Source: Deltaproteobacteria bacterium
GTDB lineage: Bacteria; Desulfobacterota; Deferrimicrobia; Deferrimicrobiales; Deferrimicrobiaceae
Direction of reading: 5' to 3'
Length of the DNA: 64,000 nt
Assembly (NCBI GenBank): GCA_021815305.1
Contig: JAKAHC010000006.1
Location: forward strand, 62,001-126,000
Below the pieces are notes generated by a model, which was given only the letters and a program-made list of their open reading frames with translations, had not been told where the DNA came from and searched no databases. Numbering within the stretch: the first letter of the stretch is position 1; each line of letters starts with the position of its first letter. This document shows positions 27,463-35,737 of the stretch, in pieces. A program made the position numbers and the translations under genes.

Positions 27463-29644
27463 CGGTTCCTCCTGCGCGTTCGGCGCGGTTCGTTTTGAGG
27501 ATCTCCAGAGAGTCTGACTCCTCCTGGTCCTCGGGCAGCTCGTAGGGAGCGGTTGCTGGGTCGTTCGCCGGCGGACGTTTAGACTGTGTCTCGTCCATAA
27601 CGAATTTCTCGCTCTCCCGTTGTGCGACCTTCTCATCCGTACGGCTTTCGCGGATGCCCGAGGTTCGCTCGGCTTTGCTCCGGGTATCGGCGCCCAGGGC
27701 CTTCAGCTCTTTCTCAGCCTTCTGCTTGATATCCGCCATCTCGTGGTTACGCCCGATCCGCTTAGCCCGGCGACCGTCCGCTCCCGCGCCGATATTGACC
27801 TTGTTCTGTTCTCCAAGCTCTTCGACCTCGAAGATCGACTTGCCCTGGAATTCGACGCTCTGCTTAAGCAGGGTGCATTCTTCGTAACCCTTTAGGCATT
27901 CCTTGCTGTGCACGTCGCGCAGGTAGACCGTCCCCATATCGCGCGGGTCGAAGGATACATCCACCTTCCATTCCTTTCGGCGCGCCATGGCGAACCAGTC
28001 TTCACGCAACGCCGTCGGGGACGAGTAGTATCCTCCCTTGAAGAAAATTCCGTGGGATGTGATCTTGGCCTTCTCCATCGGCATTACGTTGAGCATCATT
28101 TCCTCGACGCTGATACGTTTGAGCGCTCCGCTGAGATGTCTGATCCCCCAGTTCCACAATTCGACCGGCGTCGGCTCCAAGCCCTCCACGATCATCCTGG
28201 CGGGCGGAACATATTTTTTTATCGGTTCGTTGTTGTGCTCGATCACGGCATGGACGACGAGCTGAGTGAACTCCGCGAGGTTCAGGGTCGCGTTGAGGCG
28301 GTAATCCGGCGCGCCGCGCTCCCCGGAATCGGCCTCCACGTAGCCCGGCGTGAACTGTTTGAATATGGCCGGAACGATCCCGAACCGGCGCTCCACGAGT
28401 GCCTTGAGGTCCGGCCGCCCGGGGCTTGCGTTCTCGATGTCGATCCTCAGTTTGTCGACTATGTTCTTCCCCAGCTCCACGCTTGCGAGCTCGCCTCTAT
28501 CGGCGAGTATCCGTTTCGGTGCTTCGTAAGACGGCCACTCCTCCTCGTCGATGTCCAGCCCGATCCGGCGGCAGAAATCGGCTTTCGACGTCACCATATT
28601 GACCAAGACCATCATGGCTCCGACCCAGGACGGTCCCTCGAATCCGACATAGACGCCGGTGATGAGGCGGCTGAAGACGTCGATCGCGAAGTAGATGACA
28701 GGCCGGCCGACGATGCGTCGACGGTCGAACTGGGAGACGAGGTAAACATCGGCCACGGTCGCGTCGACCTGGAATCGGTCGCCGGGTCCCTGGACGTCGC
28801 CGGTGTTCGTGCCGAGCAAGCTCCTTTCGTTTAGGTCCCAGTTTTTCTGGCCACCGCGACGGATTCTGCGACTCTGATACGATTCGTCGTTTTCCAGGAA
28901 ATGGCGGAACTGGCGTAGGGTGGGCCGCTCATTCTCCGGCACCTGGACGACAAATTTCTTGCCGTTGTCGTCGACAAGGCGGTGCGAGTAGTAGAGGTCG
29001 ATGATCTTGTCGTACGCCTTCTCCATAGAAACGTCCTTCCGGCGCAGATAAAAGTCCACCCCGGATTTCAGCTTCTTACGGACATCGTCGTTCACGCCCA
29101 TACCGGTTCCGGGGGTGATCCGGCGCTTACGTCCGGCCTTCGCCAGTCCCTCGAAATTACGCTCTTTCCCACGATGGCCGCACTTGTGGTAATCCGTCCC
29201 GAGCGCGGTGTAGGTCATCCCCCGCTTCCAGAACACCTTCAGGAGGGCGGAAAGCGTCTGGCGCGTCGTCTGGCAGTCCCCAAGCCGCTTCCTGATGAGC
29301 TGCGCCCGCACACGAGGGATGAATACCGCAGCCTCGTTCTCGCCCCGTACCAGAGGCTCGATAAGCCGGTACCGCTTCTCATGCCGCTTCGCGGCTTCCG
29401 TATCGGTCTCATGCATGCCTATGCGATTCGCCGCCCACTTGTCGTCGAGCTCGACGGCCAACTCTCCCCTCTCAAACCGTTCCTCCAGTACGGCGGTAGG
29501 GATCGGATATGGCCAGGAGTCGTCGCTGGTGTTGATGAGCCAGCAACGACCGCCGGACCTGTCGACGTGAAGCAGCCTGTCGATGGCGCCGTTCGCCGTG
29601 TCCCGGAGCAGCATCCTTTCCGCAAGCACTAGCTGGCTACGCAC
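27440..29644 (-). CDS. tnsB: TnsB-type DDE transposase (intact catalytic triad)
   Basis: A protein of 734 residues. The RNase H-like core has 'FQVDATVADVYLVS' (first D), 'RILADRGEL' (second D) and 'DLKALVERRFG' (E) with 35 residues between the last two, the classical DD(35)E. A Mu-type C-terminal beta domain follows, then a charged tail that in Tn7 contacts TnsC. TnsB binds the end repeats and joins 3' ends to target DNA. GC content matches its operon neighbours. It overlaps tnsA by eight bases. Confidence 0.93.
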   Translation of the reverse strand: MRSQLVLAERMLLRDTANGAIDRLLHVDRSGGRCWLINTSDDSWPYPIPTAVLEERFERGELAVELDDKWAANRIGMHETDTEAAKRHEKRYRLIEPLVRGENEAAVFIPRVRAQLIRKRLGDCQTTRQTLSALLKVFWKRGMTYTALGTDYHKCGHRGKERNFEGLAKAGRKRRITPGTGMGVNDDVRKKLKSGVDFYLRRKDVSMEKAYDKIIDLYYSHRLVDDNGKKFVVQVPENERPTLRQFRHFLENDESYQSRRIRRGGQKNWDLNERSLLGTNTGDVQGPGDRFQVDATVADVYLVSQFDRRRIVGRPVIYFAIDVFSRLITGVYVGFEGPSWVGAMMVLVNMVTSKADFCRRIGLDIDEEEWPSYEAPKRILADRGELASVELGKNIVDKLRIDIENASPGRPDLKALVERRFGIVPAIFKQFTPGYVEADSGERGAPDYRLNATLNLAEFTQLVVHAVIEHNNEPIKKYVPPARMIVEGLEPTPVELWNWGIRHLSGALKRISVEEMMLNVMPMEKAKITSHGIFFKGGYYSSPTALREDWFAMARRKEWKVDVSFDPRDMGTVYLRDVHSKECLKGYEECTLLKQSVEFQGKSIFEVEELGEQNKVNIGAGADGRRAKRIGRNHEMADIKQKAEKELKALGADTRSKAERTSGIRESRTDEKVAQRESEKFVMDETQSKRPPANDPATAPYELPEDQEESDSLEILKTNRAERAGGTDEHEARG

Positions 29645-30470
29645 GGGCGTTCCTCCCGAACATCGGATTCACGGCGAAGGATGAGGCCGGACGATCCTGG
29701 AGCTTGCCGGCCGAGAGATCTGCCGTCAGCACCTTCCGCGCTAACAGGTGGCGAAGGAACGTGAGACCGGTTCCGGGCGTGAGCCCTAATGCGGAATCGA
29801 ATTCTTGGCAGATGCACCACATCGGCGCGTTGGGCGCCCCAAGAATCGAGTCCACGAAGCGCGATGAGAGAGCGGCGGTATGAACCGGATCTCCCAGGCA
29901 ACTTTCGTCGAAGCACGGGAAGATCCATTCGAGGTTCCGACCGACGGGAGTTTTGACCTCTTTTTCCGTGACGAGCCTCCACTCGACGCCGCGCTCTTCC
30001 AGATAGATGCGCTCGATCTCCAGCTTTTCGAGGACACGGCCGTTGTCGAGTTCGGATGCCTGCTTGACGGCGCTGGCCTTCAGCGTCTGTAGACTTCCTG
30101 TATATAAGGTAAGCAGGAAGTCCGTGGTCATGACGATGGGTACCCGGGAATGCGGGTCCACCGGGTGCTTGACGCCGAGAGAATCCGCGATCCGGCCGGT
30201 GCCCTCGCGATCGAGGAGGGGGAATTGCTCGCGGATGTCGACCACGGTGTCGTCCCACCAGAAGTGCAGGAAAGCGAAATACTCGGTGTCCGACAGGAAG
30301 TGGTGCACACGCGTGGTCTTCGGGCAATAAACCCTGTGCACCCGGCCGAGTGACGGCACGTCGTTCGTGCGCAGCCACGGCTTGTACCCTGCCCCTTGCC
30401 CCTGGCCGCGCCCTTCCTTGAGGTACGTCCGGATACGGGCCTCCGTTATGCCGTATTTTTTCCGTGCCAT
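29637..30470 (-). CDS. tnsA: TnsA endonuclease
   Basis: A protein of 277 residues with the TnsA N-terminal restriction-endonuclease-like fold: 'HHFLSDTEYFAFL' (E), 'VVDIREQFPLLD', 'PIVMTTDFLLT' (D) and 'ASAVKQASEL' (the Q/K region). The C-terminal winged-helix-like part follows. TnsA cuts the 5' ends so that the element leaves its donor completely; its presence predicts cut-and-paste rather than replicative movement. The gene starts four bases after the TniB-like gene. Confidence 0.88.
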   Translation of the reverse strand: MARKKYGITEARIRTYLKEGRGQGQGAGYKPWLRTNDVPSLGRVHRVYCPKTTRVHHFLSDTEYFAFLHFWWDDTVVDIREQFPLLDREGTGRIADSLGVKHPVDPHSRVPIVMTTDFLLTLYTGSLQTLKASAVKQASELDNGRVLEKLEIERIYLEERGVEWRLVTEKEVKTPVGRNLEWIFPCFDESCLGDPVHTAALSSRFVDSILGAPNAPMWCICQEFDSALGLTPGTGLTFLRHLLARKVLTADLSAGKLQDRPASSFAVNPMFGRNARA

Positions 30471-30474
30471 GACC

Positions 30475-31527
30475 CTACTCGGCGGTCCGAACCACGTCGA
30501 TGAATTCGACGCCCAAGTTACTGTATCTGTCTCTTTTCGGACGAATGCGGACGCCCGCAGCAGTTGTCATCTTAAAGATCGGCTGCATTGTACGCAGACC
30601 TTCGGCCAGCTCTTGCACATCGGTCCGGAATGAATGCTGGCGCCCGCTTCCCATTCGCGCTTTCTCCGCCACCCCCCAGCGTTCTTCGTACACATTGGTC
30701 AGATGGTCCAGGGTGATTTTTTCCGCACCTTCCTGGAGGGCGAGAATCGCCGCCTTTCGGACAAGTACCATCACGTCTCCGACAACACCTTTTGTGGCGT
30801 GGTGGATCCGTAGCGCCGTCCCCCGGGAAGATAAGCCTGAGCGGGAATCGAGGGGCAGCATTTCGTCCAGAAAACCCAGGAACGTCCGGAACTCGTTTTC
30901 CTGCTCCTCCGGTCCCCAGCCGAACGGCTCCAAGATCATCCGCGAGAATCGCCTCGCGAACTGGTCGTTTGCATGGAGGATGTCGTCGGACTCTGGTGTC
31001 CCCATGGCGACCATGGGTACGCCTGTGTGAACCACGAGGCTTTTCAGCCAGTCGACGGCAATCTGGGCCTGGCGCCGGTCTATGCGGTAAACGTGTTGGA
31101 TCTCGTCCAAGATGATCATCTCGACGCCACGGTCCGCAAGCGACTCAAAAAGCCTGTACGTCTGGTTGTCGATGGACCCTTGGGAGGGATTCGGTACGCC
31201 GAGGTCGTAAAGGAGGCGTGTGGCGATGCTCTTCACGCCCGGGATAGCCGGGACGACCGAGGTAAGGACGCGGATCACGGTCCCTCGTTCTGTCACCCGC
31301 CTCGGGAATTTCGCCACATAAGAAGTGGCAACGGTCGTTTTCCCCGCCCCGGTCGGCGCTGTCAGGAACAGGCACTGGGGTTCCACAGAGCGTCGGAACG
31401 ATTTGTGACACTCGGAGAACCTCGTCAAGATTTTTTTTAGCTGAGGATGGAGTATGAATATCTTCTCGGCCACCTTGATCCGTTCATCGATAGACATCTT
31501 TGAGAAGCGGTTTCCGTTCGCGCTCAT
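30475..31527 (-). CDS. tniB: TniB-like AAA+ ATPase (second transposition ATPase)
   Basis: A protein of 350 residues. Walker A 'LTAPTGAGKTTVA', Walker B 'MIILDEIQHVYRIDR' and sensor 1 'VPMVAMGTPES' are intact. The architecture matches TniB of Tn5053/Tn402-type elements rather than TnsC, being shorter with no long tail. Its ATG overlaps the stop of the TniA-like gene by one base (TAATG). Having a second regulator ATPase in the same operon as tnsC is unusual; it probably partners the TniA-like protein upstream. Confidence 0.87.
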   Translation of the reverse strand: MSANGNRFSKMSIDERIKVAEKIFILHPQLKKILTRFSECHKSFRRSVEPQCLFLTAPTGAGKTTVATSYVAKFPRRVTERGTVIRVLTSVVPAIPGVKSIATRLLYDLGVPNPSQGSIDNQTYRLFESLADRGVEMIILDEIQHVYRIDRRQAQIAVDWLKSLVVHTGVPMVAMGTPESDDILHANDQFARRFSRMILEPFGWGPEEQENEFRTFLGFLDEMLPLDSRSGLSSRGTALRIHHATKGVVGDVMVLVRKAAILALQEGAEKITLDHLTNVYEERWGVAEKARMGSGRQHSFRTDVQELAEGLRTMQPIFKMTTAAGVRIRPKRDRYSNLGVEFIDVVRTAE

Positions 31528-33398
31528 TATTTCCCCTCCTTTCGGGATAAGCAGTTGTTGGTTTCCAATGCGCTCGACTTTAGAACGTCTTCGTCTTTCA
31601 ACTCAGTTCTCGTGTGGCTGCGCGTACCTGCGGTAACGGAGCTTGAGACAACACGCTTTGGTACCCTACGGCGCTTCTCCAACATCGCGCCTTGACCAAC
31701 CTCCGCATGGTTCAGGTATCGGACCAGCACCTGCCTGTACGCATTCCTTTTCGCCTGTGCCTGCCCGCGCGTGACGATCTCCACGATTCTTCGCTTAGCC
31801 CGGACCAGGTGCACAGCGCTGGCCTTTTCAAAGGCCTGACGCCGGGCAGATTCCATGACGACCCTGTGCTGCGATAGCGTTAGTCCCCGCGTGTACGCCC
31901 GGTTGACCGCTGGGACCGTGATGACAGTGCCTTTCGCCGCGTCGAAGACATGAATAAGCGACAAGTCAGTTGGGTCGAATTTGACCCTGACCCTCTCGCC
32001 CTTTCTCATTCCGCGCCAAAGGGGCGCAAGCCCCCCACTGTTGTAAAAAAGTCCGTGGAGTTTGATGCCCGAGCGGGAGATGACGCGCTCCTCTGTCACT
32101 TGAAGGAGGATTTCAAGTTCCTCAGGTCTCGGCGGCAGGGCAGGTGGGTGTGCTTCGATGCCCCGCTTCCAGACAATTGCGGGGATCTGCTTCGTCTCCG
32201 GATGCAGCCGCTGGTTGTAGTGGTCGACGATGTAGATGTGCAGGAGTTCGTCGATAGTGCGCATGTCGATGACGGTGCGCTTTTCCGCATGGTCGTCAGC
32301 GTTCTCGGGATGGTCGGAGAACGTCGTCCCCAACTGCAGGTGGGGTAACAACTCGTTGAAATTACGGAACTGCCGCTCGACAGCGCCCTTCCAGTAAACC
32401 CGCCGGACGGGAGCATACTCGATGAGGATGCCCAACCGGTTACAAGCATCTTCGAAATGCTTGCTGTGGAACTCCCTCCCGTTTGCAACAACGACCGCTT
32501 CCGGAAGACCATGGGCGTCCCAACTACGCACAACGCTCAGGTATCGGACTTTTACGCCCGACTTGGGCGCGATAGCGTGGAAGAGGCATCGCATTACGGC
32601 GAGATAACTGGGCGGTTCCAAGCTCAGGTAGATCCCCAAGCAGCACCCGGAGTAGAGATCGATGGCGATGGAGAGCCATGGCCGCCCGAGCGGCATCCCC
32701 ATCTTTGAGTCAACTACCAATACGTCGAGCTGGGTGTGGCCGATCTCCACACGCTCCAGAGGTCGCGTAGGGGTCAGCCTCAGCTTGGCGACCTTCGCCC
32801 GCGGGACCGCGGTCCCTTTTCGGTTGCGGGCCGCCAGCCATTTGCGTTTGTTAAGCCTACGTACTTCACGGCGGACGCTGTAATAACTTGGAGGTATCAA
32901 CTCGTCGTCGGGGGACCTGAACCTATTTGCCTCGTGAATCCTTAATATAATGGATATCCACGCGGTCCTTATACTTGTCCTCCGGGGAGACAGGTACTGC
33001 TCTACAACGATGTCCCCGATGATTTTGAGGACTTCGGGATGGATTCGCCGGTGCCAGTTCCCCCTGTTGCGAACGAGAGGAATTAAGCTTCGTATATTTC
33101 CACCAGATGCCACGAACCTCCGGTACCAGCGACAGAGGGTCTTTCGGGAAGGCGGGTTGACGTCGCCTATGGCTAGCGCGACTTCCTTTGTTAACCGCCG
33201 AAGCCCTTTGAACTTTCTTCCGGAGTCGATCCGCTGTCGAATCGCATCTATGTACTTGTATCGACGCTGAACCTCCGGTCGACATTCCTCCGGTACCTCC
33301 GTGAATTCTGAAGGAAGGCGCTTGTCCCCTTGATGGGATGGTTCCTCCAAGTTGGTTTCGGGAAATGCGAGCGACAGTTGTTGGTCGGCTCTTGTCAT
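31527..33398 (-). CDS. tniA: TniA/Mu-type transposase with substituted catalytic aspartates
   Basis: A protein of 623 residues from the ATG at 33398, chosen for AAGGAGGAAAGGAAG; an ATG at 33512 is an alternative, with AGGAGG 14 bases away. An N-terminal HTH region, an rve-type core, and a Mu C-terminal domain ('SRSGIKLHGLFYNSGGLAPL', 'VRVKFDPTDLSLIHVFD') are all present. Where relatives have 'EIDHT' this has 'VEIGHTQLD' (Gly220, GGC at 32739-32741). Where they have 'DNGKEF' this has 'VVANGREF' (Ala305, GCA at 32484-32486). Glu341 ('KGAVERQF') is kept, 35 residues after Ala305. The frame is intact yet the enzyme should not cut or join DNA. It leads the tniB-tnsABC-tniQ operon. Confidence 0.85.
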   Translation of the reverse strand: MTRADQQLSLAFPETNLEEPSHQGDKRLPSEFTEVPEECRPEVQRRYKYIDAIRQRIDSGRKFKGLRRLTKEVALAIGDVNPPSRKTLCRWYRRFVASGGNIRSLIPLVRNRGNWHRRIHPEVLKIIGDIVVEQYLSPRRTSIRTAWISIILRIHEANRFRSPDDELIPPSYYSVRREVRRLNKRKWLAARNRKGTAVPRAKVAKLRLTPTRPLERVEIGHTQLDVLVVDSKMGMPLGRPWLSIAIDLYSGCCLGIYLSLEPPSYLAVMRCLFHAIAPKSGVKVRYLSVVRSWDAHGLPEAVVVANGREFHSKHFEDACNRLGILIEYAPVRRVYWKGAVERQFRNFNELLPHLQLGTTFSDHPENADDHAEKRTVIDMRTIDELLHIYIVDHYNQRLHPETKQIPAIVWKRGIEAHPPALPPRPEELEILLQVTEERVISRSGIKLHGLFYNSGGLAPLWRGMRKGERVRVKFDPTDLSLIHVFDAAKGTVITVPAVNRAYTRGLTLSQHRVVMESARRQAFEKASAVHLVRAKRRIVEIVTRGQAQAKRNAYRQVLVRYLNHAEVGQGAMLEKRRRVPKRVVSSSVTAGTRSHTRTELKDEDVLKSSALETNNCLSRKEGK

Positions 33399-33530
33399 CT
33401 TCCTTTCCTCCTTGTCCCGTCCGTGTCTACCAGAGATCTCACTCACCGGTCGGGTCGCTGTGGTTTTTTCCAGAAAGCGTCGCGCCATTTCGTTTCTTGT
33501 TGTCGTCTGCATTTCGCTTCCGTCATCCTC

Positions 33531-33601
33531 CTTATTCGGGCCATGCCCGATGATGGAGTCAGTGTAGTGTATGACTATATCTAAAGTCAAGCAAATAATA
33601 G
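33531..33601 (-). promoter_or_regulatory. promoter P1 of the transposition operon with repressor box (repeat copy 1)
   Basis: A ~70-bp block almost repeated at 33724-33792. On the minus strand it contains the box CTATTATTTGCTTGACTTTA (33582-33601), which includes a -35 TTGACT, then an 18-base spacer and TACACT as -10. A TCGGGC/GCCCGA hairpin-like dyad follows. It points into the tniA operon. The sequence upstream of the -35 is conserved in three places near the repressor gene, as expected for an operator. Confidence 0.65.
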
Positions 33602-33723
33602 CGGTACGATAAACTATTTTGCAAGGTATTAAGTAGGAATAATCCGCAGTAAGGGTATTGCCTAATATACTGGGCAAATCCGTTTAGTTCGCTCAGCTCA
33701 CCTGCATTCACTTTCCTCACCCC

Positions 33724-33792
33724 CCTTTCGGGCCATGCCCGATGACGGAGTCAGTATAGGTTATAACGCATCTTAGGTCAAGTCAATAATAG
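33724..33792 (-). promoter_or_regulatory. promoter P2 with repressor box (repeat copy 2)
   Basis: Second copy of the block. The box CTATTATTGACTTGACCTAA (33773-33792, minus strand) contains TTGACC, a 17-base spacer and TATACT, a near-consensus sigma-70 promoter. The TCGGGC dyad and a following AATGCAG are also duplicated, so the leader and the first codons of an upstream start were probably copied in tandem. It also reads toward the transposition operon. Confidence 0.65.
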
Positions 33793-33879
33793 TTATATAG
33801 CGAACTTGGTGGGCGTCGTGAGACATCTCGTTGAAAAAATGCAGGGAATAGAAAGGGAAGAGACTGGAACTACGACGGG

Positions 33880-34626
33880 CTAAAGACCTCTAAACACCCA
33901 AACGACTCGACCGATGACCGACGAGGGGTGGGCTCGCAGGTCGACGAAAATTGGATCCTCCCCCCCATGTTTAAGGTCGTGGAGGGCGATCATGCTTTCA
34001 TTTACCTCCAGACGGCATAGGCGCACCGCGTCCTCAAGCCGGACCGCATAGACGCTTTCCGCAATCACCGGCATTTGGGGTTGTGGCCGGTCGCTCCGGT
34101 CGATGCATATGGTATCCCCGATGTAAAAATGCGGTTTCATCGAATCATCTTCGATAAGGACACATATGGTATCGTTATCCTCCTTCTCGGTAGATGCTTT
34201 CGGGAGGAAGAGCTTCATCGCCCACGCCTGGGATTCCGTTATGAGCCCGGAGAGAAGGGTAGTCTCCCTGCGTGCAAGATCGAAGTCGTTTGAGTTCTGT
34301 GACCGCAATGATGGATGATCGTCCTCTTTTCTCCTGAGGTCCCTCAGAAAGACTCTTTTCAACACAACGCTTTCCGTTACAGGGCCATCCTGAGCGGGGA
34401 TCGTCCGGTAAAATTCGCCTGGTTCCACTCCAAGAGCAGTGGAGAGTTTTCGTAGCGTCTGAGGCCCCACGCCGGTCCTGCCACATTCGATCTGGCTCAC
34501 CATTGCTTGGTACCGCCACCCCACCTCCTCCTTCAACTTTTTCTGGGACCACCCTTTCGCCTTTCGGAGGCGTTGAATGTTCCAAGCAACAGTTCTCATC
34601 ATTTCGGGATCCCGATTTTTCCCCAT
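33880..34626 (-). CDS. XRE-family repressor with S24/LexA-type C-terminal domain
   Basis: A protein of 248 residues. The N-terminal Cro/CI HTH is 'IQRLRKAKGWSQKKLKEEVG' followed by 'YQAMVSQIECGRTGVGPQTL'. The C-terminal peptidase S24-like domain has 'IEDDSMKPHFYIGDTI' with the usual Ser. At the place where LexA-type proteins have the catalytic Lys (V-K-R-L) it reads 'RLCRL', so self-cleavage may be lost. It should repress the transposition operon and itself: three matching boxes overlap promoters at 33582, 33773 and 34708. Confidence 0.85.
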   Translation of the reverse strand: MGKNRDPEMMRTVAWNIQRLRKAKGWSQKKLKEEVGWRYQAMVSQIECGRTGVGPQTLRKLSTALGVEPGEFYRTIPAQDGPVTESVVLKRVFLRDLRRKEDDHPSLRSQNSNDFDLARRETTLLSGLITESQAWAMKLFLPKASTEKEDNDTICVLIEDDSMKPHFYIGDTICIDRSDRPQPQMPVIAESVYAVRLEDAVRLCRLEVNESMIALHDLKHGGEDPIFVDLRAHPSSVIGRVVWVFRGL

Positions 34627-34707
34627 ATCCGCCTCTCAAGCCTCTTGCCTGTCGTGGGAAATGCAGATGTTTATTTGTACGCTATTCATTATGGAAAGGA
34701 GAGGTGC

Positions 34708-34727
34708 CTAAGTCAAGACCAAAATAG
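34708..34727 (-). promoter_or_regulatory. repressor-gene promoter with third copy of the operator box
   Basis: The minus strand reads CTATTTTGGTCTTGACTTAG, matching the boxes at 33582-33601 and 33773-33792. It supplies the -35 TTGACT. A 17-base spacer leads to CATAAT. Position 82 bases upstream of the repressor ATG fits autoregulation. An AATAG/CTATT inverted pair extends the dyad to 34738. Confidence 0.6.
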
Positions 34728-34922
34728 CATATAACTATTCGTCGGCAGAAGCATCGCGATGCTAACCGTCCCAGCGCTCGATTGCAGTCGGTAGCAACGG
34801 CAGGACACCCGTGCGATCCAAATATACAAAGGCTGCGAGAACAATCAGTACACACCCGGAATGCGGAATTATCGGCGGAGAGGGTTCAAGGATTTTTTAG
34901 AGGGGCTACGGGGTTGATGTGT

Positions 34923-35180
34923 TCAACTTGTCACGAAAGCAACCTCCAACGCCCACCGGTCACGTCCCCGAATAGTCGATCCCTTCGGCCACCGACTGTC
35001 CTGGAACTCGGACCAAGGAACGATCCGTAGCGACCCATCCGGCGTATCTTTGTGTGGGAAGGAATCGGCGAAATAGAGATTTTTTCTGGCAATCGCAACG
35101 AGAACTGCATAATGCCGCACCGACACCAAGGAGACAATGCTGATGCCCTTGAAGGATTGCGACTTATGAAGGCGATCGCC
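34923..35180 (-). pseudogene. possible C39-like cysteine peptidase C-terminal fragment
   Basis: A frame with no clear start contains 'VSVRHYAVLVAIARKNLYFAD' followed by 'LRIVPWSEFQDSRW' (quoted in parts). This resembles the C-terminal half of C39-type peptidase domains, in which 'GHYAVVVG' provides the catalytic His and 'YFADP' the Asp. The Cys-bearing half is missing, so it is probably a remnant. Short length keeps confidence low. Confidence 0.3.
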
Positions 35181-35193
35181 AAGATTATGCCGG

Positions 35194-35391
35194 TTATCGT
35201 TTCTTGCGAGGTTCGACCTGCTCGACAAGGTAACCCAATCGCTCAAGCTCTTTCGTGACCAGGTAACGAACAGCACTGGAGAGGCTTCGTTCCTCTTTCT
35301 GGCAGTATTTCTCCAATGCCTCCGCGAGGACACCGGTCAACCGAAGTCCCAAGGAGCGCTCTTTATTCATCATGATACGATTGTTAGACAT
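35194..35391 (-). CDS. small ribbon-helix-helix-like protein
   Basis: A 65-residue protein. 'SLGLRLTGVLAEALEKYCQKEERSLSSAVRYLVTKEL' (quoted in part: RLTGVLAEALEKYCQKEE) has the beta-helix-helix pattern of Arc/CopG-type DNA-binding antitoxins, with a basic tail EPRKKR. No ribosome-site-rich start is obvious; ATG at 35391 or 35373 could serve. A toxin partner is not visible next to it. It could regulate a lost neighbour or be an element-encoded regulator. Confidence 0.5.
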   Translation of the reverse strand: MSNNRIMMNKERSLGLRLTGVLAEALEKYCQKEERSLSSAVRYLVTKELERLGYLVEQVEPRKKR

Positions 35392-35536
35392 TTCATCTTG
35401 ACATGCAATATGTTTTTATGCTTAAAATGTTGCACAAATGAATGTCGACCCTCAAAATGGAAATTTCGAGGGTCGATCCGAGGAGGAGATATGGCAACCC
35501 CGAGACCTGACCGTCAAACTACCGGAGGTGAAAATT

Positions 35537-35692
35537 ATGTGGTGCCCAGAGTGTTGCGGAATAATGAGGGTGGTCGACGACGGTTCGGGTAACCCTTGGT
35601 GGGAATGCCCGGTTTGTCGAAGTACGCTGGATTACGAACGGGAAGATGAAGGACCGTTGATCGACGGCCAGGAGGACAAATTGGAATCTTAG
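35537..35692 (+). CDS. small zinc-ribbon protein
   Basis: A 51-residue protein starting at an ATG preceded by GGAGGTGAAAATT. Two CxxC knuckles, 'WCPECCG' and 'ECPVCRS', separated by about 20 residues, form a single zinc ribbon. The acidic C-terminus (DYEREDEGPL) is typical of small zinc-ribbon proteins of unknown role. The longer frame from 35438 reads through this ribosome site and is unlikely. Confidence 0.55.
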   Translation: MWCPECCGIMRVVDDGSGNPWWECPVCRSTLDYEREDEGPLIDGQEDKLES

Positions 35693-35737
35693 AAGAGAGT
35701 TTCCGCCTACACCTTCCTCATCTTCCCCACAACTGAC

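Noticed and set aside
33399-33677. Extending the TniA-like protein to the first in-frame ATG at 33677
   Set aside because: The extra residues include the duplicated promoter block, with -35, -10 and dyad elements, so they cannot be coding.
24014-34626. A CRISPR-associated transposon (CAST)
   Set aside because: TnsABC and TniQ are present, but no Cas effector, Cascade genes or repeat array lies in the window; the TniQ is TnsD-sized.
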